A stretch of 56,392 nucleotides of DNA from Actinomadura fibrosa (GTDB lineage: Bacteria; Actinomycetota; Actinomycetes; Streptosporangiales; Streptosporangiaceae), in the NCBI RefSeq assembly GCF_900659615.1, contig NZ_CAACUY010000044.1, forward strand, positions 1-56,392. Reading direction: 5' to 3'. The translations under genes and the position numbers were made by a program. The notes below the pieces were generated by a model. The model saw only the letters and a program-made list of their open reading frames with translations, did no database searches and was not told the DNA's origin. Numbering within the stretch: position 1 is the stretch's first letter; each line of letters starts with the position of its first letter. Positions 33,039 to 40,460 of this stretch are shown here, piece after piece.

Positions 33039-33083
33039 GCATCGTCTCCAGGAGCGTCGTCTCCAGGAGCATCGTCCCTAGGA
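33039..33083. repeat. Three 15-bp tandem repeats spanning the efflux-gene stop codon
   Basis: Units GCATCGTCTCCAGGA, GCGTCGTCTCCAGGA and GCATCGTCCCTAGGA lie head to tail. The minus-strand stop codon of the DHA2 gene (33078-33080) is inside the third unit. Confidence 0.7.
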
Positions 33084-34691
33084 GAGGTCGGCGGTCTCGG
33101 CCGGGGCCTCGGCCGGCGCCGCCGGGGAGCGGTAGCCCTTCACACCGAGGCACGCGGCGGCGGCGAGCAGCATGACGACGATCGGCAGGGCCATGGTCGG
33201 CTTGAGCGCGTGCACGAAGCCGTGCGAGAACACCTGCCCCGCGAGCTCCTGGACGCGGTGCGCCACGGACGGCGAGGTGCCCGGCGGGAGCTTCTGCTGG
33301 GCGCCGGTCTGCCCGGCGCCGACCTCCAGGCCGCCCTTGGCGGCGGCGGCGAAGCCGTCCACGAACCCGCCCCGCGCCTGCGGCGGCAGGGCCCCGGCGC
33401 GGGCGGCCGCCTCGTCCTTGAGGGAGACCGCGAGCCGGTTCTGCAGGACGGCGCCGACCGCGGCGCTGCCGAGCACCGAGCCGACCTGCCGGATGGTGTT
33501 GTTGACGCCCGAGGCCGCGCCCGCGAGGGCCGGCGGAACGTTCCGGGTCGCCTCGGTCGCCATCGGGGCGAACACGCCGCCGATGCCGATCCCGGCCACG
33601 ATGAACGCGGGGATGAACGTGGGCCAGCTCGTCCCGACGTCGGCGAGGGCGACGATCCACAGCATGCCGAGGGCGTAGAGGGTGAGCCCGCCCATGAGGA
33701 TGAACTTGCCGCCGACGCGGTCCGACAGCTTGCCCGCCACCGGCGCCAGGAACATCGACATCAGCGAGGACGGCGCGATGACGAGCCCGGCCTTCAGCGC
33801 GCTGTAGCCCAGCACGGACTGCATGTAGATCGTCAGCGGCAGGAACATCCCGATCATGCCGATCGACACGGCCGCGCCGACGAAGTTGAGGATCGTGAAG
33901 TTGCGGTCCCGGAACAGCGAGAACGGGACGAGCGGCTCGCGGTCCTGCTGGCCGCGCTGGTGCACGACGAAGACGGCGAACAGCGCCGCGGACGCCGCGA
34001 TCAGGCCCCAGATGCCCTCGTTCCAGTCGTACTTCTGGCCCTCGGTCAGCGCGAACACCAGGCAGAACAGGGCGGCGGACGCCAGCAGCACCCCGAGGAC
34101 GTCGAAGCGGTGCCTCACGGTGCGGGTGTGGCCCGGCAGGATCGGCACGGCCATGGCGAGCACGAGGATCCCGATCGGCAGGTTCACGAAGAAGATCCAC
34201 CGCCAGTCGAGGCTGGTGACCAGCAGGCCGCCGACGGTCGGGCCCGCGATGGTCGACACCCCGGCCACCGCGCCCCACACGCCGAGCGCGGCGCCGCGCC
34301 GCTCCGGCGGGAACACGTTGATGATGATCGACATCGTCTGCGGCATCAGCAGCGCCGCGCCGAGGCCCTGCACGGCCCGGGCGGCGATCAGCTGGGTGGG
34401 GTCCTGCGCGATCCCGCACGCCAGGCTCGCCAGCGTGAACACCGCCACCCCGGCGATGAACAGGTTCTTCTTGCCCCACAGGTCGCCGAGCCGGCCCGCG
34501 GTGATCAGCAGCACGGCCAGCACCAGCACGTAGGCGTTGACCACCCAGAGCACCTCGTCGAGCGAGGCCTCCAGCTTGTCGAGCATGCTCGGGATCGCGA
34601 TGTTCACGATCGTCAGGTCGAGCAGCGTCATGAAGAAACCGAGCGAGAGTGTCAGCAGGATCGCCCAGGGGTTACCGCGCCATCTGCTCAT
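33078..34691 (-). CDS. DHA2 family (EmrB/QacA type) drug:H+ antiporter, 14-TM
   Basis: A 537-residue membrane protein. Motif D1 (LLDLTIVNIAIPSM near residues 24-37), motif A (GRLGDLWGKKNLF) and motif C-like GPTVGGLL identify the DHA2 branch. Hydrophobic segments fit 14 helices, with a large outer loop and Ala/Gly-rich stretches near 440-490. It would export a lipophilic compound using the proton gradient. Its ATG overlaps the PadR stop by 4 bp, so the two are translated together and the pump should be induced when PadR releases its operator. Confidence 0.93.
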   Translation of the reverse strand: MSRWRGNPWAILLTLSLGFFMTLLDLTIVNIAIPSMLDKLEASLDEVLWVVNAYVLVLAVLLITAGRLGDLWGKKNLFIAGVAVFTLASLACGIAQDPTQLIAARAVQGLGAALLMPQTMSIIINVFPPERRGAALGVWGAVAGVSTIAGPTVGGLLVTSLDWRWIFFVNLPIGILVLAMAVPILPGHTRTVRHRFDVLGVLLASAALFCLVFALTEGQKYDWNEGIWGLIAASAALFAVFVVHQRGQQDREPLVPFSLFRDRNFTILNFVGAAVSIGMIGMFLPLTIYMQSVLGYSALKAGLVIAPSSLMSMFLAPVAGKLSDRVGGKFILMGGLTLYALGMLWIVALADVGTSWPTFIPAFIVAGIGIGGVFAPMATEATRNVPPALAGAASGVNNTIRQVGSVLGSAAVGAVLQNRLAVSLKDEAAARAGALPPQARGGFVDGFAAAAKGGLEVGAGQTGAQQKLPPGTSPSVAHRVQELAGQVFSHGFVHALKPTMALPIVVMLLAAAACLGVKGYRSPAAPAEAPAETADLS

Positions 34692-35332
34692 GAGTGCCCC
34701 TTCTCATCGTCGTGTGCGTCGTCGGACCGGGGGTGCCCCTGCGGCGCGCAGCGCCTGCTCGCGCGCTCGTCGTCCCGCCAGGTGAGCCGCCCGGACTCCA
34801 GGTCGTCGGCCAGGCCCCGGGCGAAGTCGAGCTCGCAGCGGGCGCGGGCGAGCGTCCATTCGTGGTCGAGCAGCTTCCACCGCTCGATGGGACGCTTGCG
34901 CAGCGTGTCGTACATCGTCTGGTGCGCCGCGACCTCCGCCTCCAGCGCGATGACCCGCCACCGAAGCCGCGTGGCGACCTCGGCCTCCGGCAGGAGGTTG
35001 ACGAACGCCAGCCCGGTGCCGAAGAGCGGGAACTCCTCGGCGGGCTTGGCGAGCAGCTCGCCCAGCCGCATCTCGGCCGCGTCCCGTCCGGCGCTCGTGA
35101 CCGCGTAGACGGTCCGCTCGGGCCGGCGGCCCTCCCGGCTCGTCTCCAGCGGCTCGATCAGGCCGGCCGCCGCGAGCCGCTCCACCGAGTGGTAGAGCGA
35201 CCCGTGCGTGATCTTCACGGCCACGTCGTAGGCGTGGTCGCGGATGCGCTGCTGCATCTCGTACGGGTGCATCGGCCCGTCGCACAGCATGCGCAGGACG
35301 GTCAGCGCGAGCGGCGTGAGGGGTCGGGACAT
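34688..35332 (-). CDS. PadR family transcriptional repressor
   Basis: 214 residues. The N-terminal winged helix (residues 1-85: LTPLALTVLRMLCDGPMHPY, YDVAVKITHGSLYHSVERLA, RRPERTVYAVTSAGR) is typical of PadR. The C-terminal Vir-like helical part (about 95-190) mediates dimerisation. The last 20 residues are charged. ATG 35332 has AAGGG about 7 nt upstream. A perfect inverted repeat lies 22 bp upstream (35354-35375), and the downstream DHA2 pump overlaps by 4 bp. Self-repression with drug-induced release is the expected logic. Confidence 0.92.
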   Translation of the reverse strand: MSRPLTPLALTVLRMLCDGPMHPYEMQQRIRDHAYDVAVKITHGSLYHSVERLAAAGLIEPLETSREGRRPERTVYAVTSAGRDAAEMRLGELLAKPAEEFPLFGTGLAFVNLLPEAEVATRLRWRVIALEAEVAAHQTMYDTLRKRPIERWKLLDHEWTLARARCELDFARGLADDLESGRLTWRDDERASRRCAPQGHPRSDDAHDDEKGHS

Positions 35333-35353
35333 GGCGGCCCTTTGGTCGACGTC

Positions 35354-35375
35354 GATTAGTCCACATAGACTAATC
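35354..35375. promoter_or_regulatory. PadR operator: GATTAGTC-N6-GACTAATC
   Basis: Perfect 8-bp arms with spacer CACATA, centred 32 bp upstream of the padR start in an A+T-rich stretch. It should overlap the promoter of the padR-efflux operon. Confidence 0.75.
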
Positions 35376-35476
35376 CACCCAGACGACCATTGTCGACGGA
35401 AATCCGTGGTCTCCGACATGTCCGGATCGGTGGCATGTGGCTCACCGGCATGCCGGCTAGGGCCCGGCGAGGGTTA

Positions 35477-35514
35477 GCGGACGGTCTCGACCGGTCAGCG
35501 GACGGTCTCGACCG
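35477..35514. repeat. 21-bp tandem duplication of the 3' end of the LCP gene
   Basis: GCGGACGGTCTCGACCG occurs at 35477-35493 and 35498-35514 (period 21). On the minus strand the gene ends VETVR-stop, and the copy downstream repeats VETVR-stop in the same frame. Confidence 0.75.
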
Positions 35515-36460
35515 CGTTGGCGGCGCCGTTGCGGGTCACGTAGTCGCCGATCCGGTCCTGCCTGACGGCCGTGAAGAGCTGCCGCGCCCGCGCGTCGTCC
35601 AGCAGGACGACGCTCTGCCCGCCGCGCTCCGCGGTCCCCGCGACGGGCGCCGTGAGGTACTCCATCAGCGAGACGTGCGCGACCCGCGCCGCCAGGGCGC
35701 GCAGCGTCGCGGACGACACCGAGTCGTCCACGGTGACCGACCGGGTCGCGGCGCGGATGAACCGGTCCATCCGCAGGGGGTTGCGGGTGTCCATCGCCTT
35801 GGCGGCCAGCGCGTGCAGGAACGCCTGCTGGCGCTTGATCCGGTCGAGATCGCCGCCCGGCAGGTTCCACCGCTGCCGGACGAAGTCGAGCGCCTCGACG
35901 CCGTCCAGGTGCTGGCGCCCGGCGGGCCACGTGCGGTCGTGCATGGGGTCGTGGGTGCGCTTGGTCACGGTCACGTCCACGCCGCCGAGCGCGTCGGTCA
36001 TCTTGACGAAGCCGGTGAAGTCGAGGGACGCGTAGTGGTCGACGCGCAGGCCGCTCAGCTGCTCCACCGACCGGATCAGCAGGGACGGACCGCCGTACGC
36101 GAACGCGGAGTTGATCTTCGTGGTGCCGTGCCCGGGAACGGGCACCCAGCCGTCCCGGGGGATCGCGATCACCGAGACCCGGTCGCCGCGCCCGGACAGG
36201 TGGACGAGCATGATCGTGTCCGCCCGGGCGCCCATCGACGGCTGGTCGGCACGCCGGTCGGAGCCGATCAGCAGCCAGTTCTCGCCGTCTCCGGCGGCGG
36301 GCCGGGAGCGGTCGGTCGGCAGCGCGCCCGAGATCCGCCTGATCTGCCCGTCGTAGGCGCGCTGCAGCCAGTAGGCGCCGCCGCCGAGCAGGGTCACGAG
36401 GCCCAGCGCCAGCACGCCGCAGCCGATCAGTACCCGCCGCCTGCTCCCGCTCTCCAGCAT
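35495..36460 (-). CDS. LytR-CpsA-Psr (LCP) family cell-wall glycopolymer transferase
   Basis: 321 residues. A short cytoplasmic start (MLESGSRRR) and one membrane helix (VLIGCGVLALGLVTLLGGGA) are followed by an extracytoplasmic LCP domain. Family marks are NWLLIGSDRRADQPSMGARA, RADTIMLVH, SVIAIPRDGWV (the pyrophosphate-binding Arg), INSAFAYGG and DFVRQRWNLPGGDLDRIKRQ. The enzyme transfers lipid-linked polymers to peptidoglycan. ATG 36460 is chosen; TTG 36520 would add 20 residues. The 3' end carries a duplicated stop. Confidence 0.9.
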   Translation of the reverse strand: MLESGSRRRVLIGCGVLALGLVTLLGGGAYWLQRAYDGQIRRISGALPTDRSRPAAGDGENWLLIGSDRRADQPSMGARADTIMLVHLSGRGDRVSVIAIPRDGWVPVPGHGTTKINSAFAYGGPSLLIRSVEQLSGLRVDHYASLDFTGFVKMTDALGGVDVTVTKRTHDPMHDRTWPAGRQHLDGVEALDFVRQRWNLPGGDLDRIKRQQAFLHALAAKAMDTRNPLRMDRFIRAATRSVTVDDSVSSATLRALAARVAHVSLMEYLTAPVAGTAERGGQSVVLLDDARARQLFTAVRQDRIGDYVTRNGAANAVETVR

Positions 36461-36599
36461 GCGGGACAGCCTGCCCGCGGGCACCGTGCGGGCGGCGGCG
36501 CCGGGCAGGCCTTCGGGCAAGTCTTTGACGGAACTGGGGCCCGCCGTGATGGGCTCGCCCGGCGGCCGTGCCGGGACGCCCGGCGGGTCGCCGGGAGGG

Positions 36600-36627
36600 G
36601 GCCGCCGATCGCCGTTGACCGGCGGCC
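36600..36627 (-). terminator. Hairpin after rocD
   Basis: GGCCGCCG (36600-36607) pairs with CGGCGGCC (36620-36627) across 12 nt, 28 nt past the rocD stop. Other G+C-rich hairpins are near, and no U-tract is seen. Confidence 0.45.
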
Positions 36628-36655
36628 GCCCGGCTCGCGCGGGCCCGGCTCCCGG

Positions 36656-37849
36656 TCAGCCCTTGAGGGCGGCTTCGAGCTGGTCCAGCGCCCAGTCCAG
36701 GTCCGCCGGACTGATCACCAGCGGCGGGGCCAGCCGGAGCGTGGTCTCGTGCGTCTCCTTCGCGAGCACGCCGCGCTCCATCAGCCGCTCGCTGACCGGG
36801 CGGGCCCGCCCCGCCAGCTCGATGCCCGCCCACAGGCCGCGCCCGCGCACCTCGCGGACCTCGCCGCCGAGCAGCCCGCCGAGGCGCTCGTGCATGTGCG
36901 CGCCGAGCGTCCGGGACCGCTCCTGGAACTCGCCGGTCCGCAGCATCGCGACGACCTCGCGGCCGATCGCGCAGGCGAGCGGGTTCCCGCCGAACGTCGA
37001 GCCGTGCTGCCCCGGCCTGAACACGCCGAGCACGTCGCGGTCCGCGACCACCGCCGAGACCGGCACGATGCCGCCGCCGAGGGCCTTGCCGAGGACGTAG
37101 ACGTCCGGGACGACGCCCTCGTGCTCGACGGCGAACGTGGTGCCGGTGCGCCCGAGCCCCGACTGGACCTCGTCCGCGATCATCAGGGCGCCGTTGGCCG
37201 TGCACAGCTCGCGGACCGCGCGCAGGAACCCGCTCGGCGGGACGTTCACGCCGGCCTCGCCCTGGATCGGCTCGACCAGCACGCCCACGGTGGAGGCGTC
37301 GATGGCGGCCTTCAGCGCGTCCACGTCCCCGTAGGGCACGGTCCGGAAGCCCGGCGTGTAGGGCCCGTAGGAGTCCTTCGCGTCCGGGTCGGTGGAGAAG
37401 CTGATGATCGTGGTGGTGCGGCCGTGGAAGTTGCCCTCGAACGTGATGATGTTCGCCTGCTCCGCCGGCACGCCCTTGACCTCGTAGCCCCACTTGCGGG
37501 CGGTCTTCAGCGCGGACTCGACGGCCTCGGCGCCGCTGTTCATCGGCAGGACCATGTCCTTGCCGCACAGCTCCGCCAGCTCGGTCACGAACGGCCCGAA
37601 CTGGTCGTGGTCGAAGGCCCGGCTCACCAGCGTGACCCGGTCGAGCTGCCGCCGGGCGGCCGCGGTGAGCCGCGGGTTGCGGTGCCCGAAGTTGACCGCC
37701 GAGTAGGCGGCCAGCATGTCCAGGTAGCGGCGCCCCTCGACGTCGGTCAGCCACACCCCTTCGGCGTCGGCGACCACGATCGGCAGCGGATGGTAGTTGC
37801 GCGCGCTGTGCTCCTCGGACATCGCTCGCAGCTGGTCGGTCGGCGTCAC
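36656..37849 (-). CDS. rocD: Ornithine--oxo-acid aminotransferase
   Basis: A 397-residue PLP enzyme that converts ornithine and 2-oxoglutarate to glutamate semialdehyde and glutamate in arginine/ornithine catabolism. Class-III aminotransferase marks are MNSGAEAVESALKTARKWGY (phosphate site), GNFHGRTTTI, VEPIQGEAGV, ADEVQSGLGRTG and the PLP Lys in LGKALGGG. The N-terminal NYHPLPIVV is characteristic of RocD. GTG 37849 follows GAAGGAG by 4 nt and is preferred over ATG 37822. It is divergent from an Lrp regulator, which probably controls it. Confidence 0.93.
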   Translation of the reverse strand: MTPTDQLRAMSEEHSARNYHPLPIVVADAEGVWLTDVEGRRYLDMLAAYSAVNFGHRNPRLTAAARRQLDRVTLVSRAFDHDQFGPFVTELAELCGKDMVLPMNSGAEAVESALKTARKWGYEVKGVPAEQANIITFEGNFHGRTTTIISFSTDPDAKDSYGPYTPGFRTVPYGDVDALKAAIDASTVGVLVEPIQGEAGVNVPPSGFLRAVRELCTANGALMIADEVQSGLGRTGTTFAVEHEGVVPDVYVLGKALGGGIVPVSAVVADRDVLGVFRPGQHGSTFGGNPLACAIGREVVAMLRTGEFQERSRTLGAHMHERLGGLLGGEVREVRGRGLWAGIELAGRARPVSERLMERGVLAKETHETTLRLAPPLVISPADLDWALDQLEAALKG

Positions 37850-38029
37850 GACGCTCCTTCGGGGCTCGGCCCGGCCTGGTGGGCCGGGGCAACGCGGGGA
37901 CACCGGACGGGGGGCCGGTGCCGAGGGGGGAGAACCGGCCGGTGCGGGTGGCCGCCGGTCCCGTGCACAGCGTATGTTCGGCATCAACCGACGACCAATG
38001 ACGAAAACCGACTTGGGGGGTGTTATTTG

Positions 38030-38485
38030 TTGCGTCTTGACGAGCTTGACCGTCGAATCGTTGCGCGGCTCCTGGAGGACGGCCGCGCCTCGTACGCACA
38101 GATCGGGGACCGGGTCGGGCTGTCCGCCCCGGCGGTGAAGCGGCGCGTCGACCGGCTCCGGGCGGACGGCGTCATCAACGGCTTCGCCGCGGTCGTGGAC
38201 CCGGCCGCGCTCGGCTGGACGACCGAGGCGTTCATCGAGATCTTCTGCACCGGCGCGACGTCCCCGGAGGAGATCTACTCCAGCGTCCGCGGCCATCCCG
38301 AGGTCGTCGCGGCGTACACGATCAGCGGCGACGCGAGCGCGCTCGTGCACGTCCGGGCGCGCGACATCCAGCACCTGGAGCAGGCCCTGGAGCGGCTGCG
38401 GCGCGAGGACAACATCACCGCCACGAAGACCGCGATCGTGCTGTCCCGGCTGATCGGCCGCCCGACCGACGCCCCGGCCGGCTGA
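38030..38485 (+). CDS. Lrp/AsnC family transcriptional regulator
   Basis: 151 residues. The N-terminal helix-turn-helix (1-55: LDELDRRIVARLLEDGRASY, GLSAPAVKRRVDRLRADGVI) is followed by a C-terminal RAM domain (about 65-140; EIFCTGATSPEEI, HPEVVAAYTISGDASALVHV) that binds amino acids. TTG 38030 is the likely start, with GGGGGG about 9 nt upstream. TTG 38027 is an alternative; no ATG or GTG fits. It is divergent from rocD with 180 bp between, so arginine/ornithine-responsive control of rocD is likely. Confidence 0.88.
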   Translation: MRLDELDRRIVARLLEDGRASYAQIGDRVGLSAPAVKRRVDRLRADGVINGFAAVVDPAALGWTTEAFIEIFCTGATSPEEIYSSVRGHPEVVAAYTISGDASALVHVRARDIQHLEQALERLRREDNITATKTAIVLSRLIGRPTDAPAG

Positions 38486-38521
38486 CCGGCGCCCGGCCGG
38501 CCGGCGTCCGGCCGGAACCGG

Positions 38522-39670
38522 TCAGGAGAGCAGGAGCAGGAACACCGCGAAGGCCACGATCGCGAGGCCGGCGACGCCGAGCGCGGCCACCAGGGCGGCG
38601 CCGCCCGCCGGAGGCGCGGACGGCCCTCCCGCCGGAGCCGCCCCGCGAAGGACCTGGGGCGCCGTCCCGTGCCGCGAGGCGAATGCGTGCCGCCCGGGTG
38701 GTGGCGGAGGTCCGGCGGGCGGCAGGAGGACGGGCCGCTGCCGCGCCGCCGCGCGCTCACCGGACGCCGGGACCAGGTCGGGCGCCGTTACCGGCGCCGC
38801 CTTCGACGCGGCGTTCCCCGGCGGCTCGGCGGCCTCCGAGGGAGTCGCCTTGTCCGCCGCCGGGTCGTCGCCGCGCGCGGGCGGTTCGGCCAGGTAGGCG
38901 GGCAGAAGCGCGGCGATGTCGGGCGGGAGCCAGCCCTCGGCGGGAGGCTCCTCCTCCAGTGCGGCGATGACGGCGCTCGGCTCCGGACGCTCGCCGGGAT
39001 CGTCGGCGAGGCAGCGCTCGACGAGCCCGCGCAGCTCGTCCGGGCACCCGGGCGGCTCCGGCTCCCCGGCGGGTGACGGCTCGGGGAAGTCCTCGCGGCC
39101 GGTCGCGGCGAACAGCGCCACGCGGCCGAGGCGGAGCACGTCCCCGGCGCGGGACGCGGGCGGCTCCTCGCCGGGCTGTCCGAGGGCGGAGACGCGCGGC
39201 CCGTCCTCCGTCAGGAAGACGCGCGAGGGCGAGAGGTCGCCGAGGGCATGGTCCGCTTCGTGGACGGCCTGAAGGGCGCGGGCCAGCGCGCCGACCAGCG
39301 CCCGGACGGCCGCGACCGGCAGCGGGCCCGTCTCGGTGATCGCGTCCTCCAGCGAGGGGCCGGGCGCGTACTCGGCCGCGGCCCAGGCGCCGGACTCGTC
39401 GGCGTGCCCGTCCACCACGGCGGCGAGGAACGGGCTCCGCGCGCGCTGGGCCGCCGCGATCCGCGCTTTCAGGCCGCGCCGCAGGGCCGGGTCGTCCGCG
39501 TACCGGGCGGGGAAGCGGGTGATCGCGAGCCGCCGCCCGCTCTGCGTCGTCGCGAGGTACGTCCGGCCGGAGCCGCCGAGCCGGGCCAGCACCCGGTAGC
39601 CGCCGATCAGCGCGGGATCGCCCGGTTCCAGCGGCGCGGGCGCCGGGGTGCGCGAGGCGGGGGACTGCAT
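38522..39670 (-). CDS. Membrane-anchored pseudokinase (Ser/Thr kinase fold without catalytic residues)
   Basis: 382 residues with the layout of a Hanks-type kinase but with key residues lost. The glycine loop is LGGSGRTYL. The VAIK Lys is replaced (LAITRF, Thr 51). The catalytic loop reads LGDLSPSR (143-150) where active kinases have HRDLKPSN. DFG becomes ALG (162-164). Domain C-terminal parts (DVLRLGRVALFAATG, CLADDPGERPEPSAVI) remain. A Pro/Ala-rich linker and a C-terminal membrane helix (about 357-380) follow. ATG 39670 has a strong AGGAGG. It probably binds or scaffolds rather than phosphorylates. No operon partner is evident; RraA is divergent. Confidence 0.85.
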   Translation of the reverse strand: MQSPASRTPAPAPLEPGDPALIGGYRVLARLGGSGRTYLATTQSGRRLAITRFPARYADDPALRRGLKARIAAAQRARSPFLAAVVDGHADESGAWAAAEYAPGPSLEDAITETGPLPVAAVRALVGALARALQAVHEADHALGDLSPSRVFLTEDGPRVSALGQPGEEPPASRAGDVLRLGRVALFAATGREDFPEPSPAGEPEPPGCPDELRGLVERCLADDPGERPEPSAVIAALEEEPPAEGWLPPDIAALLPAYLAEPPARGDDPAADKATPSEAAEPPGNAASKAAPVTAPDLVPASGERAAARQRPVLLPPAGPPPPPGRHAFASRHGTAPQVLRGAAPAGGPSAPPAGGAALVAALGVAGLAIVAFAVFLLLLS

Positions 39671-39786
39671 GGCGGCCTCCTGGGGGGGGACAGGCCGGTG
39701 TGCGGCGTGCCTGATCTTGGTCGAGCCTAACGTCCCCGGCCGCCCGGCACGACGGGCCGACGCGCCACCTCTGGGTTACCGCCCAG

Positions 39787-39792
39787 TAGGCT
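39787..39792 (+). promoter_or_regulatory. -10 box of a leaderless RraA-like gene
   Basis: TAGGCT ends 7 nt before ATG 39800; no ribosome site is present. Confidence 0.55.
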
Positions 39793-39799
39793 GCCGGGC

Positions 39800-40279
39800 A
39801 TGGATTTCGCGACCGCTGACCTCATCGACGACTTCGGAGACGAGCTGCGGAGCTGCGAGACGCAGTTCCGGCAGTACGGGGCCCGCACCGCGTTCGCGGG
39901 CCCGGTCGCGACGGTGCGCTGCCTCCGCGACAACGGGCTCGTGAAGCGGCTGCTCAACAGCCCCGGCGACGGGCGCGTCCTGGTCGTGGACGGCGGCGGC
40001 TCGCTGGCGTCCGCGCTGATGGGCGACCTCATCGCGGCGGCGGCGGTCGAGAACGGCTGGGGCGGGGTCGTCATCAACGGCGTGGTCCGGGACGTGGCGA
40101 CGCTGCGGACGCTCGACCTCGGCGCCAAGGCGCTCGGCTCCAACCCGCGCAAGAGCGCCAAGGACGCCGCGGGCGAGGTGGACGTCCCGGTGACCTTCGG
40201 CGGCGTCGAGTTCCGTCCGGGCGACTGGCTCTACAGCGACGAGGACGGCATCGTCGTGGCGGAGCGCGCCCTCCTCTGA
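39800..40279 (+). CDS. rraA: RraA family protein (RNase E inhibitor / 4-hydroxy-4-methyl-2-oxoglutarate aldolase fold)
   Basis: A 159-residue cytoplasmic protein of the usual RraA length. [57 protein letters not shown] and the final [13 protein letters not shown] are family signatures. Proteins of this fold either bind RNase E or act as metal-dependent aldolases/decarboxylases; the G-x3-GDL plus VVRD metal/oxoacid site looks kept, so the aldolase activity is possible. The sequence cannot decide. It is transcribed alone from a leaderless-type promoter. Confidence 0.88.
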   Translation: MDFATADLIDDFGDELRSCETQFRQYGARTAFAGPVATVRCLRDNGLVKRLLNSPGDGRVLVVDGGGSLASALMGDLIAAAAVENGWGGVVINGVVRDVATLRTLDLGAKALGSNPRKSAKDAAGEVDVPVTFGGVEFRPGDWLYSDEDGIVVAERALL

Positions 40280-40460
40280 CCGGAGCCGGACGGCGTCCGG
40301 GGCGGGCGCGCGGGCACGGCGCGTCCGGCGCGTCCGGGGTGGTCGGGATCGGTCTCTGGCGTCACCTGCCAACACGATCCGTACAAGTCGTCTAAGTCGC
40401 CTATTGATCCGCTATGTCCCCTGTCCTTACGTTCTCGGCAACGACTGAGACAGGGGAGAC

